Shown here: positions 21,121-32,159 of the stretch, piece after piece
How positions within the stretch are numbered: position 1 is the stretch's first letter
How the letters are laid out: each line of letters starts with the position of its first letter
Origin: Chenopodium formosanum
Taxonomy: Eukaryota > Streptophyta > Magnoliopsida > Caryophyllales > Amaranthaceae
Direction of reading: 5' to 3'
DNA length: 64,000 nucleotides
NCBI GenBank assembly: GCA_024500155.1
Contig: CM044856.1
Coordinates: 52,018,303 to 52,082,302 of the forward strand
The notes under the pieces: model-generated
Told to the model about the DNA's origin: nothing
Database searches by the model: none
The model's input: only the letters and a program-made list of their open reading frames with translations
Position numbers and translations under genes: made by a program

Positions 21121-22640
21121 CTAGTCCTCATCATCCTCGTCCATCGAGCCGAAGCCCGCACCTCCACTGCCACTTGCACCACCTGCACTAGAAGAGTTAC
21201 CACCAAAATAGTCAGCGTGAAAACTCCCCCCCGCCGGTCCCCCGAAAGGAATGTCCTGCCCATACCCGAAAAAGGAAGAATAGTCAGAGTAAATACCACG
21301 GGCAGTGGGATCCCTACCGTATCCCTAGGGTGGAGGCTGAAACCAGTCAGGGTGGATAGCGTCGTCTGAAATGTTGCCCCGACAAAATAATCATCGTACA
21401 AAGGGTAGAGAGCTCTACCCTGGTTCCTCTCTAGGTACCCTAATTGGTGGTCAATAGAGCCCACCATCCTCCTAAGGTCAGTTTGTGCATGCTCAATACG
21501 TCTTAGGGCCTGACCTATACTCTGAAAATCCCAAACTGGGTCAGAGTCAACATGAGGGACAGAATGAGACATACGAGGTGGAGAGAAAGCCACCTCGGGC
21601 TGGGGCTGAGGTGGTGGAACTGGTGGTGGTGGTGCCTGTCCCCTAGCGTTGGAAACTAAAGCATCATAAGTGTAAGAAAGTTGCCCTGGGGGAAAGGCGG
21701 TCAAGTCTGGACTAGGAAGGGGAAAAATAGGCAAAGGTTGCTCATTCCCAGTCCTAATACACCAAAAGGGTGTCTGCTCGCTATCCGGCCTAACCCACCC
21801 CACATCTTCAAAATACCTAGCAGTCATGTAGGTATCTGGTCCACAGTTAGTCAGCTGGTGGGGTCTTTCTACTACAAAACCGGCCTTTTTCACCGCTAAT
21901 CGAGTGATAAGGCCACCTAAACGGATAGGGGACTTGGAAGTGGTGCTGTCTGTGGCATGCCGACTCAGGTGATGAACTGTGAACCTACCTATGTTCAATT
22001 TCCCGAACCCGTATACATAATGTCCTATTATAGCTAGTTCGTTGGTTTGAGTGTTATGAGGCTCGGCCCTACCCAAGAAACACAATCCCGCAAACCTTTG
22101 CCAGATTTTCGGGACAGGATGGTGAATGGGTTTGGTACTAGCATGTTGGGGGTCGGGGGCAGGTAAACCAGTCAAAGCAAAATATAAATCACCCATTTTA
22201 TAATCTTCATGCCACTGGTGAGATAATTCAGAATTTAATTCAAAAATTTTACAAAATTCAACAAAAGTTAAACTAATATTTCTATTGTTTAATCTGAAAA
22301 ATAAATTAGGTCCATTTCTACTACTAACAACATGAAAAGTGGACAAAAATTCACATGTAAGTTCTCGGTATGTAGGATAATACATGTCAACGAATTTTCT
22401 CATGCCAATATCATTCAAAAATCGTTTAACATAATCAAACAAACCATATGATTCTAAGGTAGGGCGTTGTAACCACCGAGAAGGGATTACCTCACGACCG
22501 ACCAAATGCTCCAATCGTTCTTTCTGTTCCCGGCTCACGATCCGGATCGTCGGCCAATACGGGAGCTGTAAGTCTGGGTCGTACTCCTCCCTCGAGCTGG
22601 AGTTCCTACCAAAAATTGATCTTGCCCTCTTTGAAGCCAT
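21121..22640 (-). pseudogene. E2 env-position ORF (Athila ORF / putative plant transposon protein), long but frameshifted near its end
   Basis: From ATG 22640 (MASKRARSIFGRNSS) the frame is open for 581 codons to 20895. Residues 1-400 are collinear with E1. They include PTYRELTCEFLSTFHVV (near residue 88) and LTFVEFCKIFEL, a pattern shared with plant mobile-domain-like and putative plant transposon proteins, and a Pro-rich stretch near residue 335. After YPLYDDYF (about residue 415) one base is lost. The ancestral frame, recognisable by its DWFQPPP and acidic MDEDDED end, continues in another frame to TAG at 21121. The annotated C-terminus beyond residue 415 is therefore an out-of-frame tail. 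No signal peptide or clear membrane anchor is seen in the conserved part. Function unknown. Confidence 0.8.
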
Positions 22641-22723
22641 GTAGAGAAATGGGTCGAAATTTTTTTTGAATTAAAACTGAAAAATTTTTGTATGAGAGTG
22701 AAGAGGATGAAGAGAGGATTACA

Positions 22724-23211
22724 AATATATAAAAAGTTTTGAATTTGGATTGGTAATGGAGGAGAAATCTTAGAGAGAAGTCAGAGAAAATTTGAGTTTT
22801 AGAGAGAGAAAGTAATGGAGGAAAGAAGAAATGAAGAAAGAAAGAAGAAAGAAAGAAGAAGAGACGCGTAAGTGGACTCGCGCCCGGTCGGGCGGTGGGT
22901 CGCCCGATCGGGCGATATGGAGATTTCTCGGCTGTTTCTCGCGCCCGGTCGGGCGGACTTCTCGCCCGGTCGGGCGATCTGACAAAAAATTTTCATCTTG
23001 TTTTCGCGCCTGGTCGGGCGTCATTCGCCCGATCGGGCGATCTAACTATCTGATTTTCACCTTGCTCTCGCGCCCGATCGGGCGGACAAATTAGTCCGTA
23101 AACATCAAAATTCGCGCCCTGTCGGGCGGCTCTCGCCCGGTCGGGCGAAAATTCTTGTTTTAAGAACTCTACTCTCGCGCCCGATCGGGCGAGCTTCGCC
23201 CGGTCGGGCCC
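22724..23211 (-). promoter_or_regulatory. Putative internal promoter of E2 env-position ORF with palindrome array
   Basis: A TATA-like TTTATATATTTG (minus strand, about 22724-22735) lies about 90 bp before the ATG. Eleven copies of CGCCCGRTCGGGCG start at 22881, 22901, 22942, 22963, 23007, 23026, 23071, 23115, 23134, 23178 and 23197. Intervals are 20, 41, 21, 44, 19, 45, 44, 19, 44, 19. The central base varies (A or G) but the arms are almost unchanged, whereas spacers are unrelated. Confidence 0.62.
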
Positions 23212-24129
23212 GAGACTAAATCAGGGGCAAATTTCCTTCAGTTCTCAAAAAGTTGTCTAACTCTTTTCCTTCAAACCTGTACAAATACTAAAAAAAAACT
23301 CATTAAATTCCCTCATCTCTTCTCACTTAAGAAAACGAAAAGAAAAACTGGTCCAAAAGACAATAAAAAGACGGGTTGCCTCCCGCAAAGCGCTGGTTTA
23401 TCTAGGTCCTGCACGACCTTCTTACTAAGTACAATTCCTAAGACCCTTGGCCTAACGCTTGATCGGGTGGTTTCTCACCCGGTCTAGCGATGTTTAGGCC
23501 GCGATGCGGCTTCCTCACATGTCATGTGGGACGCCAAGTCGCCTTATCTGGTGGATCCTCCATGACTTGGATTGGGGGATCTTCAATGCTACGCACTAAA
23601 AACCCTTCTTCGATCGAATGTTGCTTCAAATTGTCATTGTGTTCAACACTTGCAACTCGATCTGGCGGAACACTTACCGTAGGCTCGATTCGCACAACTT
23701 GCTCTATCGGTGCCACTTGTTCATCCTCGAAACCAAGACCGACATTGTAGAATGCTCTTTCTATTGCATCGACTTCCTTCTGCCATTTGTCTATCTCATC
23801 TGAAAGGGATGCAACACAAGATACCGCCTCCAAGGGATCTTTTTCAAGAGCTTGGGGCTTATTAGAATAATTTACAACCACATTAACACTGAAAAATTTC
23901 TCCTCAGTCATGGAGCTTTTTAGGGTATTATTCAGATTAAAAACCACTTTATCATCCCCTACAGATAGTGTTAGCTTACCACTTCTAACATCTATGACTG
24001 CTCCTGCAGTGTTAAGGAATGGTCTACCCAAAATAATTGGGGTTTGCATATCCTCAGCCATATCAAGAACAACAAAGTCTACAGGTATATAAAATTTACC
24101 TACTCTAACGGGGACGTCCTCTAAAACAC
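23212..24129 (-). pseudogene. E2 protease C-terminus and linker, ending at the pol deletion
   Basis: The frame 24061-23522 begins with the end of the protease (PIILGRPFLNTAGAVIDV) and continues into an acidic linker (EKDPLEAVSC, EIDKWQKEVDAIERAF) that normally precedes RT. It stops at 23522. From about 23440 the sequence is collinear with E1 downstream of integrase (shared AAAGCGCTGGTTTATC near 23388). The whole RT-RNase H-integrase block is therefore absent. A further palindrome-like pair (TTGATCGGGTGG, CTCACCCGGTC) lies at 23460-23485. The segment 23212-23440 is noncoding. Confidence 0.78.
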
Positions 24130-26237
24130 CTAGGGGTATTTAAAAGAACGGTCGGCCATTTGCAGAGTTATATTGGTAGCTTTTAATTTACCCATATTTA
24201 ACTTAGAACACACAGATAATGGCATAACGCTAACACTAGCACCCAAATCACATAATGCATTATCAATCAAAAGATTACCGATATGACAAGGGATAGAAAA
24301 ACTACCCGGATCTTTCAATTTAGGTGGAGACTTATTTTGAAGTATGGCACTACACTCTGCAGTGAAGGCTACTGTCTCTACCTCACTAATAGACCTTTTT
24401 CTCGTCAAAATTTCTTTCATAAATTTTGCATGTGAGGGGATTTGTGTGATCAATTCAGTAAAGGGAACTGTTACCTTCAAATCCTTAACCACCTCCAGGA
24501 ACTTACCAAACTGCTTATCCAAGTTTGTCTTCAATTGACGATTGGGGAAAGGAAGTTTGATAATTGGCTTTTGAGCATTCTTTTCTGTGTCTGGAGTAGC
24601 CACCTTCTCCGGAGTTTTACCCTGCAATGTAGGATTAGATGTGTTAGTATTATCTTCTAGCCCTGCAGGGCTAGCAACTACATTGTTTGGTTTAATGGAA
24701 TCAAGATTAGCATTATTTAATAAAATAGGTTCATCAACTCTGGGCATAGAGGGCCCTTCATAGTTTGAACCACTCCTTAGAGTAATTGCAAATGCTTGAT
24801 CCGTAGGCCTAGTCGGCTGTGCCGGCAGGGCTCCCTGTTGGCGTGCTTGTAGAGTAGCGGAGAGTTGCGCAATTTGATTATCTACAATTTTGTTATGCGC
24901 TAGAATTTGATCAATTGTCGCATCTCTGCTCTCCATGTGCTTTTACATATTAACCAACATTGCTGTAATTTCCCCTAAAGAAGGGTCTGAAGATGAGGGG
25001 GGTTGTTGTGGTTGATTCTTTTGGCCAACATTGGGATGATAGTATTTCTGCTGCTGTTGCTTTAGCACCTGTGGTTCTTGTGGTGGTGGATTTTGAACAT
25101 TAGTGCTCCGGTAGGAAAGGTATGGATGATTCCGATACCCAGGATTGTAAGTGTTGGAGTATGGGTTATTCTGCCTATAAGCTTGGAAGGCATTAACTTG
25201 CTCCACGGAACTCCTGCAATCCTGCTCCCAATGACCTACAATACCACAATTTTCACAGAAAGCCTCATTAGAATTATTATTAATCGCAGAAACATTGGCT
25301 ACGTTAGCAGTGCTCAGATTATCTAATTTTTGACAAATAGAGGTCAGTTGAGCTTGCAAAAAGGATACAGAGTCGACGCTATGTTTCCCCTTGTTAGCAA
25401 ATACTCTAGGATTCCCATATTGGGAATTATGTATCGCCATATCTTCAATAACCTGACCTGCGTCATCAACATTAAGATTCATAAATCTCCCACTAGCTGC
25501 AGAGTCTAAAATTATTCTAGAAGAATTTCCAATGCCGTTACAAAAGGCTTGGATTAACTGCCATTGTGCTAAATTGTGGTGAGGGCATTCTCTTTGTAAG
25601 TCCTTGAACCTTTCTCAAGCCTCATATAAAGACTCATCGGCTTCTTGGGCGAAGTTGTGAATCGCACTCTGTAGTACTGCTGTTCTCTCTACAGGATAAT
25701 ATTTGTTATAAAAATTCAAAACAAGAGTTTCCAGTCAGTTATACCAAGCGTAGTTCTATTTAAACCATTAAACCACAATTTAGCTTTTCCAGTTAAAGAA
25801 AAGGGAAAGAGAATCTCCCTGATTTGGTCTTGAGTGACCCCGGCTTGCCTTATGGTGTTGCAATATTGACAATAGTCGGCAGTGTGAAGATTCGGGTCTT
25901 CACCCTTGGCTCCACTGAATTGCTTCCTCTCTATCATCGTTCTAAATTGGGGTTTGATTTCGAATTGAACCCCATCAAGAGCTGGAGTGGGAGTGAGATG
26001 TGGAAAATCCGTAAGCTTTGGTTGTGAATAATCACTAAGTTTCTTTGGAACCGCCATCTCTGATTCTATGTCTGGTGATGCCTCTGAATTGCTAGAACCA
26101 GTTGGAGAATCTCGGTGATTATTGTTATTATCACCAGAATCCGCCAGGATTTGCTTGTAGAAGTTTTTCTGTCTATAGAAGGAACGTTCGATCTCAGGAT
26201 CGAATGGGATGTAACCTGATCTGGAACACCTGGGCAT
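24130..26237 (-). pseudogene. E2 gag and protease N-terminus, lightly damaged
   Basis: Start MPRCSRSGYIPFDPEIERSF at 26237. The capsid region (frame 26243-25716) is followed by a one-base loss near 25727, a TGA at 25615-25617 at the same codon as in E1, the CCHC knuckle CENCGIVGHWEQDC (near 25240) and a TAA near 24940. The frame 24936-24130 runs through TLRSGSNY, LPFPNRQLKTNLDKQFGKF and protease motif ALCDLGASVSVMP, then shifts at about 24140. Few lesions for more than 2 kb fit a recent insertion of a copy whose proteins were largely supplied in trans. Confidence 0.86.
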
Positions 26238-26350
26238 AAACAAAAACTAGAAGCAAATATGAGATTTGTCTTAGAGAACTAACGCCCTCTCAGACAAAAA
26301 GGGAATTAATCTAGACTACAAAAATAATCAGAAATAAAAATAAAACCGTT

Positions 26351-26368
26351 TTCCCGGCAACGGCGCCA
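26351..26368 (-). other. E2 primer-binding site, tRNA-Asp type with one mismatch
   Basis: Minus strand TGGCGCCGTTGCCGGGAA, five bases from the LTR. It matches the E1 site except for the next-to-last position. Confidence 0.9.
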
Positions 26369-26373
26369 AATTT

Positions 26374-28028
26374 TGACAGGGTAAAGTCATATCCCCTAAT
26401 CAAAAATAATTACCTAATTCACTAACTAAAGTAGATAGGGAAGTAGGGTCGATCTCCACAGGGAAACAAGTCTTTTTACTCCTAATTAAATATTATAATC
26501 TAAATTATTTAAGTAACCAATATTAAAAGTTGAATATGAAACTAAACTAAAAAGAGTAAGAAAAGGGAGAAAATAATATATAAAAGGATCTAGGGCATAG
26601 GTTCACCAATAAATAATATTCCGGGGAAATATAGGGTAATCAATCATTGACATTGCATAAATAACATGATTAACAGGCTCTCGCAATTTATTAATCAACA
26701 TAGATCTAACAGGCTCTCGCAATTTACTGGATCTAAGTCCTTATCGAAAATAGCCTTTAATATCAAATTAACATCTGCTCGATTCATCAATTTAATATTG
26801 TTATACTTTTACAAGCCGCAATTGTAAAACATTAAAACAATCCAATAAGAAATCATCATGCAATACCAACAATCAATAATAGTCAATCATCAATGCATCA
26901 ATTAACCAGATTGTAAAGGGCTCTCGCTACTTATTACAATCACACAATTAAATTACCGGTATTAAATCTCATATCTCGAATCTTGACTTAACCATTTATA
27001 AATTAACTTGCCTATTGAAACTAGACCTAAACATTAATTCTCATCTCTCGATTCTTGAATCAATATTGTCAAACTCATGCATAAAAGATAGGCCTAATCT
27101 AGTCACAGAGCATTAAATCAATCAATAGGAAATTAATCTAGCATTGATAATTAACAACAATAAATTACCCCTTCATATTATTTATGGGTCCCCACAAACC
27201 CTAGAAATTAAACTACTCACACATAATTAAATATAAACTAAGCAAAGCAATAAAATAAATCATGATCAAAGGAATAAAATAAATAACTAAGATTAAGGGA
27301 AGAGAAATCGTCACCAAAATAATTCTGAAATTAATTAAAGAAATAATAACAAAGGTTTAGAGAGAGAAAACTAAGTAGAGAGAGAAAGTCTAGGAGAAAG
27401 GATTAAGAGAAGAAGAAGTGGTGCTAAAATCGTATTACGGAGGAGTATTTATACTCCGTACAAAAATCCTAAACTAAAACAAATTAAAACGACTCTAATT
27501 GTTTCTTAAATAAACATGCGCCCGATCGGGCGAGGCACCGCCCGATCGGGCGCGCCTTTTTATCTTTAATAGCTATCTCGCGCTCGGCCGGGCGCGTCAC
27601 TGGGCGCTCCTCCCGTTCGGCCGAGCGCGCCTCAGGGCGCCAGCCTTTTTGGTCGGGGTGATCATTTGGGCCAATATTTGGACTTCTATTGGGCTCCAAT
27701 TCTTCGGGCCAATCTGGGTTTCCTCTTTGGGTCTTGAATACTCGGTCCAAACGCCCCGGTACCACCTCTATCGAGCCCTTAATCACCAGTTCGATGGCTC
27801 CAACCGGCCCTGGGCTATAAAATCTGGTCGTGCTTCTCCAGTGCTCGTGATTGCTCGTAAATATCTCGGGAAAATACTCCAAAAGCATAAATCGCTGCAA
27901 AAGTCTACCAAATCTACGAAAACACTAGAAAACACCAATTAGTAACAAAAGTGGCCCTAAAGAGCCAAAAACACTACTAATTATGACCAAGGGACGGGGG
28001 TAAAATACTATATAAAATTGATACATCA
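26374..28028 (-). repeat. E2 5' LTR (1655 bp)
   Basis: Same length as the 3' LTR and nearly identical. The palindrome array repeats at 27519, 27539 and 27581 (intervals 20 and 42) with variants to 27645. The TATA dyad is at about 27435-27459. Confidence 0.95.
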
Positions 28029-28134
28029 GGTTCCTCGAGCCACCCTCGAGGGCAGGCTTATGTATGTTGCCTAGTGTAGGTTGTCAACGAGGCCCAGGTC
28101 ACCTTGCAGAACCCTTGGACCCACACATGGAATA
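28029..28134 (+). repeat. R 5' LTR, right part
   Basis: Bases 28029-28033 (GGTTC) are the E2 target duplication; the LTR then continues CTCGAGCCACCCTCGAGG to 28134, matching 58619-58719. The terminal CA is altered to TA here. Confidence 0.88.
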
Positions 28135-28156
28135 ATTGACGCTAGAAGGAGGGGAA
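28135..28156 (+). other. R primer-binding region
   Basis: The sequence TTGACGCTAGAAGGAGGGG begins within two bases of the LTR end, where a primer site belongs. I could not assign the tRNA; the site may be mutated. Confidence 0.45.
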
Positions 28157-28211
28157 GGATCATCTTATCTGAGGTTCACCTACTTAGTTAGGGACTAGTT
28201 GACAAACCACC

Positions 28212-29345
28212 ATGGCCGGGGAGGAAGCTGTACAAACGCCCATACCCAAAGCCAACGACACCAACCTAACACCACAAAAAACAATAGCAACAACTGTCGA
28301 TCCCAAAGGATCCGCCGAAAAACTTAAATCCACTATCTCACAAAAATCCATCCCCATCGGATCGACGTCAGCTGCAGCTAAAACGGCGTTGAAACCAGTC
28401 GATCCGTTAGGATCTAGTTCCATTTTCAAATACGGTATGCCATTGACAGGCGCAAATAATGAACCCATTGTTTCAGCACCCATTGTGCTGCTGGCAATGC
28501 AGAGTGGTTTGCTACCGGGCTCACCGTTCAGAGCGTATATGGGGCGTAAGTGCCTCAAAACGCTAGCTAAAGCGCTGGGTAAAGCGCACGAGTTCATCAA
28601 GGCAGATGAAACTAACATAGTAATGCTAAGCAAGAAGGCCACATGAGACTCAGTTAAGTAGACAAAAGTCATCCGGGCAGAAAATGTAGCCAGGGCTGAC
28701 CAGCCAAGTAGAGTTGAGCAAAGCCGTAGAGAAGCGAACAGAGTTGTGGGGATAAGAAGGTCAGATCCAAAGAGAGGAAGAAGACCTAGAAGGTTCGATT
28801 AATATACCCCGCTGACTCACTCGAGGTCTCACATCTTCAGCATGAACAAAGTTGATGATAAGTGGCAGCGACCCCCAAGGATGGTTAATAGGAACCGTGA
28901 TCCCAGCAAATGGTGTGACTTCCATAGTGACCATGGCCACACCACTTATGAGTGCACACATTTGAAGGATAACATAGAAGATGTGGTCAGGTGAGGGTAC
29001 CTAAATTAGTTCAAGCAGCACGCTGATTTTTCTAGAAGAAGGGACGAAGATAGAACAGGTCGTGACCGCAGAAGAGGTCACAGGGGTCCCGTTAAGGACA
29101 GGGACAAGGACAGTAGGCCAGAGGGCAGAGTGTATGTGATCAGTGGAGGACCAGTGCACGGGGGAACAGTGAAGAAGGTACGGGCAGACCTGAGGGAAAT
29201 GATACATCAGATAAATTGTAATGAGAAGCACAGATGGACACCTCTTCCCAACCAGCCGCGAGCTACATTTAATGAATACGACCAAAAGGGCATAATCTAT
29301 CTTCATAATGACCCGCTGGTGGTGACGATGAGAATAGCAAATTAG
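28212..29345 (+). pseudogene. R gag remnant
   Basis: The frame 28212-28646 (MAGEEAVQTPIPKAND) is an N-terminal gag-like segment with repeated DP(K/L)GS words. The expected capsid core is missing or unrecognisable. Downstream, broken frames show a zinc-knuckle-like CDFHSDHGHTTYECTHLK near 28915-28970 and a basic Arg/Asp-rich stretch (RDRRRGHRG, 29058-29085), then YVISGGPVHGGT. This CxxH...GH...C type is usual in Tat-lineage gag. Several stops interrupt it. Confidence 0.7.
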
Positions 29346-29940
29346 GAAGTGGATCGAATACTGATAGATGGGGGCAGCTCAGCCAACATCATATACATCA
29401 GTGTGTTCAAGGATCTAAAGCTAAACAGAAAAGATCTAAAAAGGGTGAGTTATGAAGTCACCGGGTTCAATGGGTCCGAATTGACCTCGGAGGGTATAAT
29501 TTAGCTCTCAGTCCGAGTAGGAGAAAGGTAAAAAAGACGCAATGTTCGGGTAGAGTTCCTGGTGATAGACTCTCTTTCACCATACAATGTAATCATGGGA
29601 AGACCGCTCATTCACAAGATCGGCGGAGTGGTTTCCACCTACCACCTTGCCATGGCCTACACAACTAATGAAGGGCAATCGGAAAAGCTCGGGGAAAGAC
29701 AAAAGACGACTCAACAATGTTACATAACTACTTTAAAGCAGCCCACCAGGACCAGGCAACAGCCGACCTCAGAGCAAAATTCCATTGAGCAACCTGAGAG
29801 AAAGTCAAGAAAAAGGAAGCGTGAAGAATACCACAGGGAAAAGGAGAACAAAAGCTGGCTATGGAAAATTTTAAGCCTGCAAAGGAGGAAATGGCCAAGC
29901 CACTTCTCAACGGGGATCACGTTACAGTGGAGCTCATAGA
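29346..29940 (+). pseudogene. R protease remnant
   Basis: After a stop at 29343-29345 the sequence reads RILIDGGSSANII, the aspartic protease active-site loop in its Asp-Gly-Gly form. Frame 29562-29939 continues with FLVIDSLSPYNVIMGRPLIHKIGGVVSTYHLAM, the typical C-terminal part, then a basic tail. Stops near 29500 and 29530 break it. Confidence 0.8.
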
Positions 29941-30973
29941 AGGTGATCCTTCAAGGACAATGAAAGTCAAAAAGGATATTACTCCAAGATTGGGGGTACA
30001 CCTTATAGAACTGCTGAGAAAGAAAAAGTACATCTTTGCGTTTTCAACAGATGAGATGCCTGGAATTGACCTTGCAGTCATGGTCCAAATGTTGAATGTG
30101 AGGGAAGATATTAAGCTAGTACGACAAAAGAAATGAAGCTTCTCCATGGAGAAAAATCAGGCCATCCAGGAAGAAGTGGAGAAACTTCTAGAAGCTGGAT
30201 TCATTGAGCCTTGTGATTATCCGGAATTGTTAGCCAACTTGGTCATGGTAAAGGAGGCAAATGGCCAATGGAGGATGTATGTTGATTTCACTAACCTCAA
30301 CAAAGCCCGCTACCTGCTGTCGCGAATAGATCAGCTTGTAGATTCAACTAGTGGACATGCCCCGTTGAGCTTCATGGATGCTTTCTTAGGATACCAACAG
30401 ATCAGCTTGCACAACCCAGACAATGGACAGAGTGTTCATGCACCAGAAGGGTAGAAATGTTAAGGTATAAGTGGACGACTCAATTGTCAAGAGCGTCACG
30501 CAGGCAGGACATATCATGGATTTGGAAGAAACATTCGCCACTCTGAACAGGTACAACATCAAACTCAACCCTAAGAAATGTGTCTTCGGGGTGAGCTTAG
30601 GAAAATTTTTAGGCATTCTGATCAGTGAGAGAGTGATAGACGCAAATTCGGAGAAGGTTGAGGCAGTCCTAAGCCTACATGAGCCTAAGTGCATAAAATA
30701 CATCATGCGGCTGACAGGTAGAATGGCCGCTGACCAGGTTTTATCAGAAAGTCAGCCAACAAAGCTTTGCCGTTCTATAAGCTGTTGAAGGGGAACAGAG
30801 AATTTAAGCGGGGAACCGCAGAAAAGGAGGCTTTTGAGGGTATTAAGGAGCATTTGACTAAGATCCAAACAATGATTAGCCCGAAGCTAAATGAAAAATT
30901 ACAGTTGTACATTTCTGCGTCAATCCAAACAATCGCAGCTGCTCTGCTAGTAGAAAGACAAAAGCAGCAAAGG
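29861..30973 (+). pseudogene. R reverse transcriptase and start of first RNase H, cut by S
   Basis: Frames 29861-30136, 30146-30454, 30471-30788 and 30767-30973 follow one another. RT motifs are AGFIEPCDYPELLANLVMV, WRMYVDFTNLNKA and FMDAFLGYQQI (catalytic Asp). The second catalytic site reads stop-VDDSIVKS, so the Tyr codon before the Asp pair has become TAA at 30468-30470. A piece before this site is deleted. The RNase H start (LQLYISASIQTIAAALLVE) runs to the S insertion at 30978. It is the older partner of the RNase H segment at 49993. Confidence 0.85.
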
Positions 30974-30978
30974 CCAAT

Positions 30979-32088
30979 TGTAAGGAATATTTCAAGCGCT
31001 AATCCCCTTAGCTTGAACCCCACTGTGATCATATACTAAAGTACGGTGGCGTCCAAAGGGAAAGAAGATAGAGCAAAAGAGTCGCCAACAAGTTTTAGGA
31101 ACTTGTAAACCGTTCACAGGGTGAAGGTTACACCCCTTAACGATCCAAGAGATCGTCAACTCCATAAGGTCTTGAACCAAATAGGGTTCGGGGATGAAGG
31201 TAAAAATCCAACCTAAAAGAGATTGAACCTGCCCTAATAATAGGCCTCAACTTTATTCTGATCGTATTCATGTGCGTTTTCTAACTTACATACAAGCAAT
31301 AGGATTAACCCTAAACCTGTTTCTCTATGTTGGTTGAATATTAATGCACAAATAAACTATTGTTGGCGATCACTTGAATTAATCATAATTAACACTAAAC
31401 AAGATTGTTAATTATATTATTAAGTGTGATTACAAGTACCAATTCCCTTTAAACATGCATAAAACATGTGATCAAGCAATAAAAATAAATATCAAGCAAC
31501 AAAATAATAAACATCATAATAATATTAATCATAACAATAACAAAAATAATTATAATCATAAAATCATAATCATAAACCATAATTAAAATAATCATATCAA
31601 CGTTAAAGCATAATACTAGCAAGATCCTATGCATGATACTAACAAGATTAATAACAAACCCTAGCATGTCACTAAACAATAAAGATCAAAACTTTAACCC
31701 TAACATGATACTAATAATCATAAATATTCGGAAGAACATAAAAGGCATCGTAACAATCATATTTAATATTAAAGTTGCCCTAGACATGATACTAGGAATA
31801 TCATAATAACAATCTAAGCATGATTTGTACATCATAATATCAATAAAAACCATTAAAGCACTTACTTTGATGCCTCGTACCTCTTTCTAATAACAAAATA
31901 CACATGTTAGTAACTTCAAGGAAAATAATAAGCAAAATAATTAAATTAAATAATTGAAAGAGAGATTTGGGACCAAACCCTCAGAAATTAAACCTTTCAT
32001 GTCTAGGGCGAAGACAACTTCGAATATGGCTAGTTGTTTCTAGATCTAATGAATGCGGAATTTTTAAATTTGAGAGAAGCTCGTTTAG

Positions 32089-32159
<71 letters not shown>

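Larger units (their letters stand above)
17829..28028 (-). mobile_element. E2: Athila-lineage element without pol (10200 bp), recent
   Basis: Both LTRs are 1655 bp and nearly identical, flanked by GGTTC at 17824-17828 and 28029-28033. Read on the minus strand it has tRNA-Asp primer site, gag, protease, a linker, then directly the palindrome array and env-position ORF. RT, RNase H and integrase are absent; compared with E1 about 3 kb are missing between protease and the pol end. It must have moved with enzymes supplied by another Athila element. Sampled LTR differences (about 5 in 270 bases) make it the youngest insertion in the window. Confidence 0.94.

Noticed and set aside
22881..23210. Resemblance to a CRISPR array (short palindromic repeats with unique spacers)
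   Set aside because: Spacing is not uniform, repeats are 14 bp, no cas genes are present and the context is a plant retrotransposon.
31449..31679. Hydrophobic frames in S LTRs (also 48466-48750)
   Set aside because: Low-complexity ATAATCAT-type sequence within LTRs, present in both copies; not a gene.
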